Positions 52,192 through 62,089 are shown, numbered from the stretch's first letter. The stretch is 64,000 nucleotides of DNA from Verrucomicrobiota bacterium (GCA_018239715.1 JAFEGW010000002.1:49144-113143), one strand, 5' to 3'. Numbers and translations: made by a program. The notes: a model not told the origin generated them from the sequence alone.

Positions 52192-52232
52192 AGAGGGCAG
52201 GCCTTTTTCAGGCCTGCCCTCTTGCTTTTTAG
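52192..52232 (+). terminator. Strong terminator of the 67-residue protein gene
   Basis: A perfect 13-bp GC-rich stem (52192-52204 / 52210-52222) with a TTTTC loop and a following TGCTTTTT. Confidence 0.9.
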
Positions 52233-52261
52233 AGCATTTTCAGGTGTAATATTACCCAATT

Positions 52262-52525
52262 ATGGGTAAGTTGATTTTTGAACATAGCGGGGAAGAAAAA
52301 GAAATTCCCGATGGTGAGCCGATCGCCTCTGTCTGCGAAGAAGCAGGAGTCCCTTTTGCATGCACAGAAGGGGTCTGCGGGACCTGCGTGATTGAAGTGG
52401 TGGAGGGTATGGAAAATCTCACCTCTTTTACCCAAGAAGAAAAAGACTTCCTCGGAGACGAAGGGCATGAGCGACTTGCCTGCCAATGCAAACTCCGCGG
52501 AGGGTGCGTGAAAATCAAATTTTAG
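52262..52525 (+). CDS. 2Fe-2S ferredoxin
   Basis: An 87-residue adrenodoxin/plant-type ferredoxin. The cluster ligands are C34, C39 and C42 in FACTEGVCGTCV and C74 in LACQCKL. Starts MGKLIFEHSGEEKEIP. It lies 9 bases before the DUF1858-IscA gene on the same strand, which links electron transfer with iron-sulfur cluster supply. By position near sucAB it corresponds to the ferredoxin CT059 of Chlamydia (recalled). Confidence 0.93.
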   Translation: MGKLIFEHSGEEKEIPDGEPIASVCEEAGVPFACTEGVCGTCVIEVVEGMENLTSFTQEEKDFLGDEGHERLACQCKLRGGCVKIKF

Positions 52526-52534
52526 AGGAGACTT

Positions 52535-53095
52535 ATGCAAGACCAAATTACCAAAGACATGACCATCGACGAGATCTTTACTAAGTTTCCTCAAAAGGGG
52601 CAACGACTTGCGCAAGAGATGCAAAATGCAGGCCTCAACTGCGTCGGTTGTGGAGCCTCCGTTTGGGAGACCCTCGAAGCCGGCATGCTCGGGCATGGAT
52701 TTAAAGAAGAAGACCTCCATAAACTCCTGAGCAAACTCAATGCCATCTTAGCTGAGAAGGTCGATACCTCGACCATTACCCTCACTCCCAAAGCAGCGGA
52801 GAAATTCAAAGAGATCTTAGCCGAAGAAGGCAAAGAAGGCTGGGGCCTTCGCTTTGCCGACCGTGCCGGCGGATGCAGCGGTTTTGAATATGTCCTCGAC
52901 TTTTCAGAAAAAGCCCTCCCCGATGATGTAGTATTCCACTCTGAAGGAGTCGATATCCATGTGAATCAAGGATCTGCGCCGCGTTTAAAAGGCTGCTTGA
53001 TTGAATTCGTCGATGGGCTGAATGGCTCCGGCTTTAAAATCAGCAACCCGAATGCCAAAGGCTCTTGCGGCTGCGGCAAGTCTCAGAGTTATTAA
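52535..53095 (+). CDS. DUF1858 domain fused to an A-type (IscA/HesB) iron-sulfur carrier
   Basis: A 186-residue protein in two parts. Residues 1-72 are DUF1858-like, with ITKDMTIDEIFTKFPQ and a C36-V-G-C39 motif in LNCVGCGAS. Residues about 78-182 are an A-type carrier with the three conserved cysteines C114 (AGGCSGFEYVLDF), C178 and C180 (GSCGCGKS). A-type carriers hand Fe-S clusters to apo-proteins; DUF1858 often appears with redox proteins. Its adjacency to ferredoxin suggests a shared Fe-S pathway. A hairpin (53100-53125) follows. Confidence 0.9.
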   Translation: MQDQITKDMTIDEIFTKFPQKGQRLAQEMQNAGLNCVGCGASVWETLEAGMLGHGFKEEDLHKLLSKLNAILAEKVDTSTITLTPKAAEKFKEILAEEGKEGWGLRFADRAGGCSGFEYVLDFSEKALPDDVVFHSEGVDIHVNQGSAPRLKGCLIEFVDGLNGSGFKISNPNAKGSCGCGKSQSY

Positions 53096-53099
53096 TATC

Positions 53100-53125
53100 C
53101 TTGCCGAGATTTCTGTCTCGGCAAG
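53100..53125. terminator. Hairpin terminator between convergent genes
   Basis: A perfect 10-bp stem (53100-53109 / 53116-53125) with a 6-base loop between the IscA-like gene and the HAD gene. T-tracts are weak on both sides. Confidence 0.65.
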
Positions 53126-53131
53126 TACTAT

Positions 53132-53926
53132 TTAGATTCTTTGAAGGAATTCCCGCAATTTCAGTGGAGGACGTTGAATTTCAAGCATTTTCAAGGCTTG
53201 GCTATCCGTGATAATCTGAGGCAGCATTTCGAGCTGCAGATCTGCAACAGCGCCCTTAAAAGAAGCTACTCTTGCATCTTCATTCCCCATGCGCATTCCG
53301 ATAAACGAAATTTTCCCTTCGCAGGCCTTTTGAACATTGCGGATTTGCTCCATCTTGTCATCTGCCATGTGGACTTCATCAGGAATGATCTGTGTAATTT
53401 CGAAAAACTTCCACATTGCCTCCCCTTTTGTCATCTCACCGCAATAAATGACTCCGTTTCGATAGAGTTCAGGAATTTCATCAGGAAAGTGTGCGTTGGA
53501 GAGATGAATACCCAGAGATGCAAGCTGCTTTTCAGTATGGGTATGTTCTTTAAATTCTCGAGCAGTAAATGCAAGCACAGGATAAGCAGTCTGATGCTGC
53601 TCAATGACAGCCCTTGCCTCTTGATCTACCAGTCGGACATGGATCTGGGGCATCACATAGTACCAGAGCTGATCTAAGACATCTTCAACTTCATCAGGAT
53701 TATAGCCTTCTGCCGCTGCTTTCTTCTTGATATGCTGTCTCCACTGCGCTGACCCGATCTCCTGATCGAAAGGAGCTGTAAGGGTATTATCGACATCGAT
53801 GAGTGCATACCGCTTTTTCCCCTCAGCTACAGGGCTGAAAAGATCGACCAACCTGTTGCTTTCATAAGTTTTATTGACTAAGGATTCTGAAGGCTTAATT
53901 GCTGAGGAAAATGTTATTGTTGCCAT
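53132..53926 (-). CDS. DUF2608-like HAD-superfamily protein
   Basis: A 264-residue soluble protein. Motif I is ALIDVDNTLTAP (D44, D46), motif II is a Thr in VLAFTARE, and motifs III/IV are K in MTKGEAM and DD in HMADDKMEQ, the usual HAD phosphatase set. The arrangement, with the long insert between motifs I and II, is like DUF2608 proteins found in Legionella and Chlamydiae. There is no convincing signal peptide, unlike some family members. The substrate is unknown. It is on the same strand as lpdA but separated by about 65 bases of A-rich spacer. Confidence 0.82.
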   Translation of the reverse strand: MATITFSSAIKPSESLVNKTYESNRLVDLFSPVAEGKKRYALIDVDNTLTAPFDQEIGSAQWRQHIKKKAAAEGYNPDEVEDVLDQLWYYVMPQIHVRLVDQEARAVIEQHQTAYPVLAFTAREFKEHTHTEKQLASLGIHLSNAHFPDEIPELYRNGVIYCGEMTKGEAMWKFFEITQIIPDEVHMADDKMEQIRNVQKACEGKISFIGMRMGNEDARVASFKGAVADLQLEMLPQIITDSQALKMLEIQRPPLKLREFLQRI

Positions 53927-53991
53927 AGGAGAAATTATATCAAAAATTCAACTTTTTCTCTATGCAAAAGAGGGTCTTTTAAAGAAAGCAT

Positions 53992-55353
53992 TTACCGATG
54001 AATCGCTCGGTGGTGGACGCCTAAAGCCGCTTCTTTGAGGGCTTCTGACAGCGTGGGGTGAGCATGGGGAGTGTGAGCCAGCTGAAGGGTCGTGAGCCCG
54101 TTTTGGATAGCGAGCACCCCTTCTGCGATGAGCTCGGAGGCGTGGGCGCCGAGAATATGGACGCCGAGGATCCGATCCGTGACGCTATCCGAGACGATTT
54201 TCACAAAACCCGCCTCTTCCCCTGTGCATTTGGCACGGGAGTTGATCTTGAACGGAAACATCCCCGCATTGACTTTCAGACCGAAATTTTGAGCTTCAGC
54301 CTCGGTGAGGCCGACAGCTGCTACTTCCGGGTAGGTATAGATGACATTCGGAATCGCTAAATAATTCACGGCCGGATTTTGGCCTGCAATGATCTCGGCA
54401 ACGGCAATCCCCTCTTCGGACGCTTTATGCGCTAACATGGGTCCATCAATGAGATCTCCAATCGCGTAGATGTTAGGAACCGAGGTACGGAAACGGTTGT
54501 CGACAGCAATAGCGCCTTTAGCGTTGATCCCGACATTTTCGAGCCCTAGATTTTGCGTGTAGGGTTTACGCCCGATGGCAACGAGAACGACATCTCCCCG
54601 GAGCTGCTCATCGCCGACGCGGAGGACGATTTCTTGGGGAGAAAGATCGGCTCCTGTGACTTTAGAAGAAAGGCGGAAGCTCATACCTTGCTGGGTCAGG
54701 ATTTTCTGCAGCTCTTGAGAGATCGAGGCATCCAAGGTAGGACAGATGCGATCGAGAAACTCGACAAACTGGACCTTGCTGCCGAGGCGGCTGTAGACAG
54801 AACCAAGTTCAACGCCGATGACACCGGCCCCAATAACAAGGAGGTTTTTAGGAACTTGCGGGAGGGAAAGAGCGCCTGTGGAAGAGACTATTCTCTTTTC
54901 ATCGAAGGGCAGGAAAGGCAAGCTGCTCGGCTCCGAACCGGTGGCCAAGATGATATTTTTCGCTTCGATTTGCTCGCCGGCGACTTGGACTTTAGTCGGA
55001 GAAATCAGCTTGGCGGTGCCGGGAAAGAAGGTGATTTTGTTTTTTTTGAAGAGCGCGGCAATCCCCTCATTGAACGAAGTCACGATTTTTTGCTTCCGGG
55101 TCATGATCTCGGGAAACGCATAGGAACACGGCCCCGTTTTTAATCCATACTGCTCGGCTTCGTGTACCATCTTCCAATACAGCTCGGTGGTGTGCAAAAG
55201 AGCTTTGGAGGGAATGCAGCCAATATTCAGACAGGTGCCGCCGAGCTCTTTCCGCTTATCGACGCAAGCGACTTTCATGCCGAGCTGGGCAGCGCGGATC
55301 GCTGCTACATAACCGCCGGGTCCGGATCCAATCACAACGACATCAAAGGTCAA
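53992..55353 (-). CDS. lpdA: Dihydrolipoamide dehydrogenase (E3)
   Basis: A 453-residue flavoprotein that reoxidises dihydrolipoamide in 2-oxo-acid dehydrogenase complexes. FAD motif [10 protein letters not shown], redox disulfide C41-LNIG-C46 in [15 protein letters not shown] motif [12 protein letters not shown], and the C-terminal His-Glu pair [10 protein letters not shown]. The start overlaps sucB by 11 bases. In Chlamydia, as I recall, lpdA lies elsewhere, so the sucA-sucB-lpdA arrangement here is different. Confidence 0.95.
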   Translation of the reverse strand: MTFDVVVIGSGPGGYVAAIRAAQLGMKVACVDKRKELGGTCLNIGCIPSKALLHTTELYWKMVHEAEQYGLKTGPCSYAFPEIMTRKQKIVTSFNEGIAALFKKNKITFFPGTAKLISPTKVQVAGEQIEAKNIILATGSEPSSLPFLPFDEKRIVSSTGALSLPQVPKNLLVIGAGVIGVELGSVYSRLGSKVQFVEFLDRICPTLDASISQELQKILTQQGMSFRLSSKVTGADLSPQEIVLRVGDEQLRGDVVLVAIGRKPYTQNLGLENVGINAKGAIAVDNRFRTSVPNIYAIGDLIDGPMLAHKASEEGIAVAEIIAGQNPAVNYLAIPNVIYTYPEVAAVGLTEAEAQNFGLKVNAGMFPFKINSRAKCTGEEAGFVKIVSDSVTDRILGVHILGAHASELIAEGVLAIQNGLTTLQLAHTPHAHPTLSEALKEAALGVHHRAIHR

Positions 55354-56449
55354 GCAAAAGCCTCGTCGGGTCTTCGAGATTTTCTTTCATATGCACGAGA
55401 AACTGCACCGCTTCTTTTCCATCGATGATCCGATGGTCATACGAAAAAGCTAAATACATCATGGGACGAATGACGACTTTGTCATCTATAGCCATCGGAC
55501 GTTTGACAATCGCATGCATGCCGAGGATGCCGCTTTGAGGAGGATTGAGAATGGGTGTGGAGAGAAGGGAGCCAAAAATGCCTCCATTGGTGATCGTGAA
55601 ACAACCGCCCCGTAAATCGTCGAGGGAAATGCCCCCTTCGCGGGCTTTTTTGCTATACTGCACGATCTGCTTTTCGATCTCTCCAAAAGAAGCCTTGTCG
55701 CAGCCGCGGATCACCGGCACCATTAATCCTTTGTCAGTGGAGACCGCCACGCCGATATCGTAATTCGGGAAAGAAACAATCTCATCTCCTTCGATATAAG
55801 CTCGGACATCAGGATAGGCTTTTAATGCCGCTGTCGCTGCCTTGATAAAGAATGACATGAACCCGAGCTTGACACCATAACGAGCCTGGAACGCCTCTTG
55901 CTCTTTCGCACGGATCTCTAGGATGCGGGTCATGTCGACTTCATTGAACGTTGTCAGCATCGCCGTGGTGTTTTTCACTTCAACAAGCTTTTGCGCAATA
56001 GTCTTTCTTAGCGAACTCATCCGTTTTCGACCCTCTCCTGCAGGCTGAGGAGCAGGTTGAGCTGGAGCAGGAGCTGAGGAAGCCACAGGAACGGGAGTTT
56101 TCATTTCTGCGATGACATCCGGGGCCCTTTTACGAGCCGAAGGAGCAGCTGCTGGAGGTTGCTCAGCAGGTTTGACGGGCGTAGGCTGGGGAGCTGGAGC
56201 CGCTGCCACCTGCACCTCGGTATCGACGGTCCCAATGACTTGGCCGATTTTGACCGTATCGCCGACTTTAATATTCAGACTGAGCTGGCCTGCTTGAGGA
56301 GCATAGAGGACTTGGTTGACCTTTTCTGTCTCGATCTCAACGATCTCTTCGTCCCGTTTGACGCCGCTTCCGCTGGCTTTAATGATACGGCTGATCGTGG
56401 CTTCCGAGATAGATTCGCCCAGAGACGGTACTTTAATCTCTACTTTCAT
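55343..56449 (-). CDS. sucB: Dihydrolipoamide succinyltransferase (E2 of 2-oxoglutarate dehydrogenase)
   Basis: A 368-residue acyltransferase. The N-terminal lipoyl domain has the lipoylated K43 in IETEKVNQV, followed by a Pro/Ala-rich linker (residues about 80-140). No complete peripheral-subunit-binding domain is obvious after the linker, only a short basic stretch (SARKRAPDV). The catalytic domain has [14 protein letters not shown] and the active-site [16 protein letters not shown] coupling with sucA. It transfers the succinyl group to CoA in the TCA cycle. Confidence 0.93.
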   Translation of the reverse strand: MKVEIKVPSLGESISEATISRIIKASGSGVKRDEEIVEIETEKVNQVLYAPQAGQLSLNIKVGDTVKIGQVIGTVDTEVQVAAAPAPQPTPVKPAEQPPAAAPSARKRAPDVIAEMKTPVPVASSAPAPAQPAPQPAGEGRKRMSSLRKTIAQKLVEVKNTTAMLTTFNEVDMTRILEIRAKEQEAFQARYGVKLGFMSFFIKAATAALKAYPDVRAYIEGDEIVSFPNYDIGVAVSTDKGLMVPVIRGCDKASFGEIEKQIVQYSKKAREGGISLDDLRGGCFTITNGGIFGSLLSTPILNPPQSGILGMHAIVKRPMAIDDKVVIRPMMYLAFSYDHRIIDGKEAVQFLVHMKENLEDPTRLLLDL

Positions 56450-59097
56450 CCAAAGGCCTCCTGTATCATTTGAGCTAGCTGTTTCTTATGGAGCGCATAG
56501 GAACCTGCCGCCGGAGAGCTGCTCGGATCCCTTCCGATGTAGCGGATAGGCTTTCCAATCAGTTCTTGTAAAATCGGCCGGATGTAGCTCCATGCCCCCA
56601 TATTGCTGGGCTCTTCTTGGACCCAACAAAATTCTTGGGCGCTTTTATACTTCTCTATCAGCTTTTGGAATTTTTCACGATGAAAGGGATAGAGCTGTTC
56701 GATTCTCACCAAGGCAATATCGTCTCTTTTCCGAGCGGCGATCAGATCATAATAAACTTTCCCTGTGCAAAATAAGACCCGCTCCGGAGAGGAGATATTT
56801 TTAGGATCATCCAAAAACTCTTCAAAAGACCCTGAAGTGAAGGCTTGCAGAGGACTTATCACTTGCGGATGGCGGAGCAAGGCTTTAGGAGTAAAAACGA
56901 TAAGGGGTTTGGGTTGCTGCCGCATCACTTGCCGCCGCAGCACATGAAAAAGCTGGGCAGGAGTCGTGCAATCGACAATCTGCCAATTTTCATCTGCGGA
57001 GAGCTGCAGATACCGTTCCATGCGTGCCGAGGAGTGTTCGGGACCTTGCCCTTCGTATCCATGCGGAAGCAGCAGCGTAAGACCCGAGCGGTGGCCCCAT
57101 TTTTGCTCGGAGGCCGAGATAAACTGATCTATGATCACTTGTCCGCCGTTGGCAAAATCGCCATATTGCGCTTCCCATACGACAAGGGCATGAGGATAAA
57201 AAAGGCTATATCCGAATTCAAAACCTAAAGCTGCGAATTCTGAAAGAGGGGAATTAAAAATATCGAAAAGAGCTTTTTTATCTTTCAAATGCGACAGCGG
57301 AAAATATTTCTGATTCTCTTCAGCCTGATCAACCCACATCGCATGACGATGAGAAAATGTCCCCCGTCGGGAATCTTGCCCGGAGATTCGCACATGGACT
57401 CCTTCCCTCAGCAAAGTGGCATAGGCCAGATGCTCGGCCATCCCCCAATCGATCGTCGCCTCTTGGGGATTGCCTTGGACCATCGCGAGCCTTTCTTCCG
57501 CGAGTTTTTTAATCTTGGGATGTAGATGAAATCCTTCAGGCACATGGCAAAAGTCTTCGGCGAGCTGGATCAGCGTCTCAGCAGCAGCGGCTGTCGCGAC
57601 AGGTGCAAGAAGGCTTTCTTTGGGCGAAAGCTCCGATGCGGCGGGAGTTTTAGAAGAAACTTGATCTAAGGCTGCTTGCAGCTGGTTATGGAAGTCGGTT
57701 TCAATTTTTTCGGCGATGTTCAGGGCAAGAACGCCCTCTTGGACTAAGCTGTCGCGATATAACTCACGGATCGATTTTTTTTGTCGGATGACTTTGTATT
57801 CATGCGGCTGTGTGAAGGCCGGCTCATCCCCTTCATTGTGGCCATATTTGCGATAGCAGTAGAGATCGAGGAAGACATCGCAATGAAACTTCTGCCGAAT
57901 TTGAAGAGCCAGCAGCATCGCATAGACGCAAGCTTCGGGATTTTCCGCATTCACATGAAACACCGGCGCTCCAAAAGCGAAAGCAATATCGGTGCAATAG
58001 GGTGTCGACCTGCCGTCTTTGGGCAGCGTCGTGAACCCAATCTGATTGTTGATCACTAGATGGATCGTCCCGCCGGTCTCATAACCTTTAAGTTTGCTCA
58101 GCTGCAAAGTCTCGTAGACAACTCCCTGCCCTGCCACGGAGGCATCTCCATGTACTAAAATCGGCACGATGGTCTCTCGTCCTTTGATCTCCTGCTTGGC
58201 CCTGGCGTGACCTTCCACGACAGGATCGACAGCTTCCAGATGGCTGGGATTGGCTGACAAGGTGATGGTGATTTGCTGGCCATTTTTGGTCGGAAGCGAG
58301 CCGATAAAGCCTTTATGGTATTTGACATCGCCCATCCCTTCGAGAAGATCAGGGATATAGTGATCCTCAAATTCATTGAAAATCGTCTGATAAGATTTGT
58401 TGAGGATATTAGCCAGGACATTGAGCCTTCCTCGATGGGCCATTCCTAAAACGACCTCTTGGACTCCCCCACTTCCCGCCTCTTCGAGAGTAAAGGCTAG
58501 CATGGGGATTAACGTCTCTCCCCCTTCCAAGGAAAACCGTTTTTGCCCCACGTATTTGGTATGCAAGAAAGCCTCAAAAAGCTCGGCCCGGTTGAGTTCA
58601 TGGAAAATCTCTAGCTTCTCCTCTGCGGAAAAAGGAAGAGGGAAATTCGGCTCGATGAGCTTTTGCAGCCACGCCTCCAGCTCAGAATTTCTCATTCCCA
58701 TGTACTCCACGCCAATAGGACCGCAGTAGGTTTTTTCTAAAGCAGCAATCAGGTCTTTGAGCGGCGCCTCCGGCACAGGCAAAAAGCCGCAGGTCGGAAA
58801 TGGCTGCTCGAGATCGCTCGCCTGAAAGCCCAGTTTTTTCAAAGAGAGCTCAGGAATCTCAGCCGAGGCCGCATTGAGAGGATTGATCTGGGCTTTTAAG
58901 TGGCCGTAGGTCCGATACGCCTCGATGAGATGAAAGATCTTCAAGTCCGAGCTTTCATGCTCAGGAGCCAAGCTAAGGGCCAGGTCCCACCCTTCGAAAA
59001 AATGCTTCCAGGAGGCATCCACGCTATAGGGATTTGCCCGATAAAGCTCGTATTGCTGCTGAACATACGCCAGATTAGAAAAAGAGACCCCTTCCAT
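56446..59097 (-). CDS. sucA: 2-oxoglutarate dehydrogenase E1 component
   Basis: An 883-residue thiamine-diphosphate enzyme that decarboxylates 2-oxoglutarate. N-terminus [20 protein letters not shown], catalytic region [36 protein letters not shown], the ThDP-binding [23 protein letters not shown] and the C-terminal pyrimidine-domain motif WCQEEP-like [14 protein letters not shown]. Length is close to the usual 880-935. It is first in the sucA-sucB-lpdA operon; the region 59098-59234 would hold its promoter. Confidence 0.95.
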   Translation of the reverse strand: MEGVSFSNLAYVQQQYELYRANPYSVDASWKHFFEGWDLALSLAPEHESSDLKIFHLIEAYRTYGHLKAQINPLNAASAEIPELSLKKLGFQASDLEQPFPTCGFLPVPEAPLKDLIAALEKTYCGPIGVEYMGMRNSELEAWLQKLIEPNFPLPFSAEEKLEIFHELNRAELFEAFLHTKYVGQKRFSLEGGETLIPMLAFTLEEAGSGGVQEVVLGMAHRGRLNVLANILNKSYQTIFNEFEDHYIPDLLEGMGDVKYHKGFIGSLPTKNGQQITITLSANPSHLEAVDPVVEGHARAKQEIKGRETIVPILVHGDASVAGQGVVYETLQLSKLKGYETGGTIHLVINNQIGFTTLPKDGRSTPYCTDIAFAFGAPVFHVNAENPEACVYAMLLALQIRQKFHCDVFLDLYCYRKYGHNEGDEPAFTQPHEYKVIRQKKSIRELYRDSLVQEGVLALNIAEKIETDFHNQLQAALDQVSSKTPAASELSPKESLLAPVATAAAAETLIQLAEDFCHVPEGFHLHPKIKKLAEERLAMVQGNPQEATIDWGMAEHLAYATLLREGVHVRISGQDSRRGTFSHRHAMWVDQAEENQKYFPLSHLKDKKALFDIFNSPLSEFAALGFEFGYSLFYPHALVVWEAQYGDFANGGQVIIDQFISASEQKWGHRSGLTLLLPHGYEGQGPEHSSARMERYLQLSADENWQIVDCTTPAQLFHVLRRQVMRQQPKPLIVFTPKALLRHPQVISPLQAFTSGSFEEFLDDPKNISSPERVLFCTGKVYYDLIAARKRDDIALVRIEQLYPFHREKFQKLIEKYKSAQEFCWVQEEPSNMGAWSYIRPILQELIGKPIRYIGRDPSSSPAAGSYALHKKQLAQMIQEAFG

Positions 59098-59234
59098 ATC
59101 TGTTCCTTAACATGACGCAGGGGTATCTGTCTATGCGATTAAAGGAATTTATTTACAATCGAAGGATCTACATAGAATGAATCTTTAATTTTATTTTAAA
59201 ATAGTATATAATTTATGAAAATTAAGGAGTAATT

Positions 59235-59555
59235 ATGGTGCTTCAAGCAATTTCATTTGGATTATCACAGATCATTCCTTGTTTACAAAAAATCTCTGCT
59301 TTAACCGATCGCATCCAAAAGGTCGTTGATAAAAATAAAGAGGCCCAGCAAGAAGTCCTCGCCATTGAAATCATCCTCGGTGCAGGGGCCGCGTTTGGCC
59401 TGATGGGAAGATCATTCATCGGTCAAGCACATCATAACTTTTCTATGTCCAATACACTTTTCTGGGGCGTTATCGGAGCCTTAGCCGCCACATTGCCGGC
59501 ATCTCCGATCATTTACAATTTTGCCTCTGAATTGAAAAAAAGAGAATCCACCTAG
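59235..59555 (+). CDS. Hypothetical small two-helix membrane protein
   Basis: A 106-residue protein with a first amphipathic region (MVLQAISFGLSQIIPCLQKISALTDRIQK) and two hydrophobic segments near 44-62 and 74-96 (IEIILGAGAAFGLMG; LFWGVIGALAATLPASPIIYN). TAAGGAG precedes the ATG, and TATAAT lies at 59207-59212. Divergent from sucA. No family recognised; the hairpin of hydrophobic helices would fit a small Inc-like or inner-membrane protein. Confidence 0.6.
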   Translation: MVLQAISFGLSQIIPCLQKISALTDRIQKVVDKNKEAQQEVLAIEIILGAGAAFGLMGRSFIGQAHHNFSMSNTLFWGVIGALAATLPASPIIYNFASELKKREST

Positions 59556-59698
59556 AACTTATCGCTTAACAAACATTATTTCCTTGTGATTAATTGTCTG
59601 GCGGGAAATAATTTTGCCTCCTTGCCAAAAAATCTTTTGTATTTTAAAGAGAACTCGATCACCGAGATTTCTGAAACAAGGGGAAGAGCGAGGCAATT

Positions 59699-60181
59699 AT
59701 GATGATGAAAAGTGAACGTCTTAGAAAATTAGAAGCAGAACTATCCGATTTGGATCAGTGGCTGAAGCTCGGACTTGTGCCCAAGAAAGATATCGAGAAG
59801 CACAAGACGGAAATCGCTGCACTCAAAGAAAAAATCCAAGAAGAAAAAGAGCGGCTCCGTTTCTTGAAAGAAAGCGGTGCGATGGAAGAGTATGCTCCTC
59901 CTAAGCGCTCCCCCCATGCGCGGCAAGCATTCCCTGACACTGCGAGCATGCCCGATATTGAAGTTCCTGAAGAAGGGTTGACCGATTTCGGTCTCGATGT
60001 AGAAACCGAGTCCTACGATTTTGAGACCTCCAGCGGCGAAGAGACAGAAAGCGGGACCGAGTCCGCAACAGCCGGCGAAGGAGAAGAGTCTGAAGAAGAG
60101 GAAGAAGACGAAGACCCCTTCAGCGACAGGAACCGCTGGCGCCGAGGTGTTCTCGAAGACCCCGATGCCGACAACTGGTAA
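59699..60181 (+). CDS. CT053-like acidic protein
   Basis: A 160-residue soluble protein. The N-terminal third (KSERLRKLEAELSDLDQW and LGLVPKKDIEKHKTEI) is a charged helix that closely resembles what I recall of Chlamydia CT053. The C-terminal half is very acidic and low-complexity (EEGLTDFGLDVETESYDFE, then EEEDEDPFSD). Three Met codons follow one another at the start (MMM); the first is used here. Located between sucA and hemW exactly as in Chlamydia. Function unknown; a terminator follows. Confidence 0.82.
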   Translation: MMMKSERLRKLEAELSDLDQWLKLGLVPKKDIEKHKTEIAALKEKIQEEKERLRFLKESGAMEEYAPPKRSPHARQAFPDTASMPDIEVPEEGLTDFGLDVETESYDFETSSGEETESGTESATAGEGEESEEEEEDEDPFSDRNRWRRGVLEDPDADNW

Positions 60182-60188
60182 AATCTCC

Positions 60189-60220
60189 CGTCAAGATCTT
60201 GCAAGATCTTGACGACTTTT
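60189..60220 (+). terminator. Palindromic terminator between CT053-like gene and hemW
   Basis: A perfect 26-base inverted repeat (60189-60214) with no separate loop, so folding would leave a 4-base loop at the centre, followed by CTTTTT. It starts 8 bases after the CT053-like stop. Confidence 0.75.
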
Positions 60221-60246
60221 TCCCCGAGAAGTTGTATAATTTCGGG

Positions 60247-61356
60247 ATGGACTCCTCTGAAATATCGCTATATTTCCATATCCCCTTTTGCAGACGCAAA
60301 TGTCCTTACTGCCACTTTTATGTCGTCCCTTTTGAAAAAAAAATTCACACGACTCTTTTAGAGTCCCTCCGTCTGGAATGGGACCTCTACAAACACCACC
60401 TCCAAGGCAAAAAAATCGTTTCCGTCTACTTTGGCGGAGGCACTCCGTTCCTCATCGGCCCCGACTCGATTGCTGAAATTCTCTCCTGGATCTCTCCTCC
60501 CTCCTCTGCAGAAATCACCCTAGAAGCCAATCCCGAAGATGTCACCCTCGAGGCCATGCAAGCCTTTGCCAAAGCCGGCATCAACCGCGTCAGCCTCGGC
60601 ATCCAATCTTTGGATGACAAACTCCTCAAGATCCTCGGCAGGCATCACACTTCTCTTGAGGCCCGAGGGGCTGTCCTCTCCACTGCGGAAGCGGGCATCT
60701 CCAACATCACCATCGATCTGATGTACGAAATTCCTGAGCAAACTCTCCTCACTTGGAAAAACACCCTCGCTCAACTCTCCGAGCTTCCTATCACTCACTT
60801 ATCGCTCTACAATCTCACGATCGAACCTCAGACCGTCTTCTATAAAAAAAGATCGTTGCTAACTCCCCTTCTTCCGTCGTCGGAAGACAGCCTTTCCATG
60901 CTGAATTCAGCCGTTGAAACCCTCGAAAAAATAGGCCTTCACCGGTATGAGATTTCTGCGTTTGCGAAAGAGGGATCTATTGCACGCCATAATACCGGCT
61001 ACTGGCTAGGGCGTCCTTTTTTAGGCTTTGGCCCTTCGGCCTTTAGTTACTTTGAAGGAAAGCGGTACCGCAATTTCTGCGATCTGAAAAAATACGCCGC
61101 CCTGCTCCAAACCGGCAAATCCCCTGTCGACTTTGCCGAGCAGCTCTCTCCCATCGCTAGCCTCCACGAGAGACTGGCCATCCAACTCCGTCTTCTCGAA
61201 GGCATCGATACCAGAGAGTTCCCCATCGATCCTTCTCTCTATAAAAAACTGCAAGACAAAGGCTGGCTCCAAATCCAAGGAACAAGGGCCCGGCTCTCTC
61301 CCCAAGGACTATTATTTTACGACTCCGTCGCGGAAGAAATTGTTCTTCCTTCTTAA
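60247..61356 (+). CDS. hemW: Radical SAM heme chaperone HemW (HemN-like)
   Basis: A 369-residue radical-SAM protein. The cluster motif C-X3-C-X2-C is C17-C21-C24 in PFCRRKCPYCHF; GGGTP and LEANPEDV follow, then NRVSLGIQSLDD and LSLYNLTIEPQTVF. HemW lacks the coproporphyrinogen oxidase activity of HemN and acts as a heme chaperone; the single-domain length and the missing HemN N-terminal extension support HemW. The ATG at 60247 was chosen; a frame extending to 60199 runs through the terminator. CT052-like position. Confidence 0.9.
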   Translation: MDSSEISLYFHIPFCRRKCPYCHFYVVPFEKKIHTTLLESLRLEWDLYKHHLQGKKIVSVYFGGGTPFLIGPDSIAEILSWISPPSSAEITLEANPEDVTLEAMQAFAKAGINRVSLGIQSLDDKLLKILGRHHTSLEARGAVLSTAEAGISNITIDLMYEIPEQTLLTWKNTLAQLSELPITHLSLYNLTIEPQTVFYKKRSLLTPLLPSSEDSLSMLNSAVETLEKIGLHRYEISAFAKEGSIARHNTGYWLGRPFLGFGPSAFSYFEGKRYRNFCDLKKYAALLQTGKSPVDFAEQLSPIASLHERLAIQLRLLEGIDTREFPIDPSLYKKLQDKGWLQIQGTRARLSPQGLLFYDSVAEEIVLPS

Positions 61357-61411
61357 AGAGCTGAAAGAAAAACCTGCTTTTCTATAAACTTTATAGGCAA
61401 AACGAGATTCT

Positions 61412-62041
61412 ATGGCAGCACGCGCCAATCGCAGAACTTACCCAGGGCATCCGGCCGTTCAAATTTCACCGCCTGATTCACCCGATCCAGGCCCCCATGT
61501 TGCCATCGATGTTCTTGCGCTCATTATTGCTCAAGGCCCTCCTCGTCCAGATGCAACAGCACGAGTAAACCCTCTGCCAACGCTCAAAGAACCCGAATTA
61601 TTATCCCAAATCCAAAAGCTAGCCCATTCTCAGCTATGTCCCGATCTCATCAAGCGAGCGGAATTGAAAACACAAATTGCTCAACTGCAATCCGAACGTG
61701 AAAAAAAGCTCTCATGGATGACGGGAGCTTATGATGACTTATTACAAGCCTCTCTTATTGCCGCTCCATATACTTTTAATGATGCAATAAAAAATACCTG
61801 GCTTGGTCAAATACAGACCGCCTATGCAACTCTCAATAATTGCTCCGCAGCCCTTGTCCTCAACCTAATCCCCCTTGTTCAAGTAACATCTGCCGAGCAG
61901 CCTGCTCCACTTGCGGCCCCCTTGCTTGTTCGTCAACTCACCATCTCAAAAATTGCCGGCGGCATCGTTGTTCTCTTAGGAATTCTTTTAATCGGAGGGA
62001 TGGGAATCCATCGGCTGCGCGTGATGAAATACATTGCTTAG
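61412..62041 (+). CDS. Hypothetical tail-anchored protein
   Basis: A 209-residue protein with a Pro/Arg/Ala-rich N-terminus (PAVQISPPDSPDPGPHV), a helical middle (SQLCPDLIKRAELKTQIAQL) and a single C-terminal hydrophobic helix (IAGGIVVLLGILLIGGMG) followed by the short tail IHRLRVMKYIA. The same Pro/Ala N-terminus plus C-terminal helix plus IHRL tail occurs in the next gene, so they are paralogues or share an anchor. Tail-anchored effectors are known in intracellular bacteria, but its role here is unknown. Confidence 0.7.
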   Translation: MAARANRRTYPGHPAVQISPPDSPDPGPHVAIDVLALIIAQGPPRPDATARVNPLPTLKEPELLSQIQKLAHSQLCPDLIKRAELKTQIAQLQSEREKKLSWMTGAYDDLLQASLIAAPYTFNDAIKNTWLGQIQTAYATLNNCSAALVLNLIPLVQVTSAEQPAPLAAPLLVRQLTISKIAGGIVVLLGILLIGGMGIHRLRVMKYIA

Positions 62042-62089
62042 CCTAAATCCTGTTCTCCATTAAAATGAGAGTCCAAAATAGAGGCTCAT

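Noticed and set aside
60199..60246. Earlier start for hemW
   Set aside because: The extension lies within the terminator palindrome and precedes the conserved ISLYFHIPFC start by 16 non-conserved residues.
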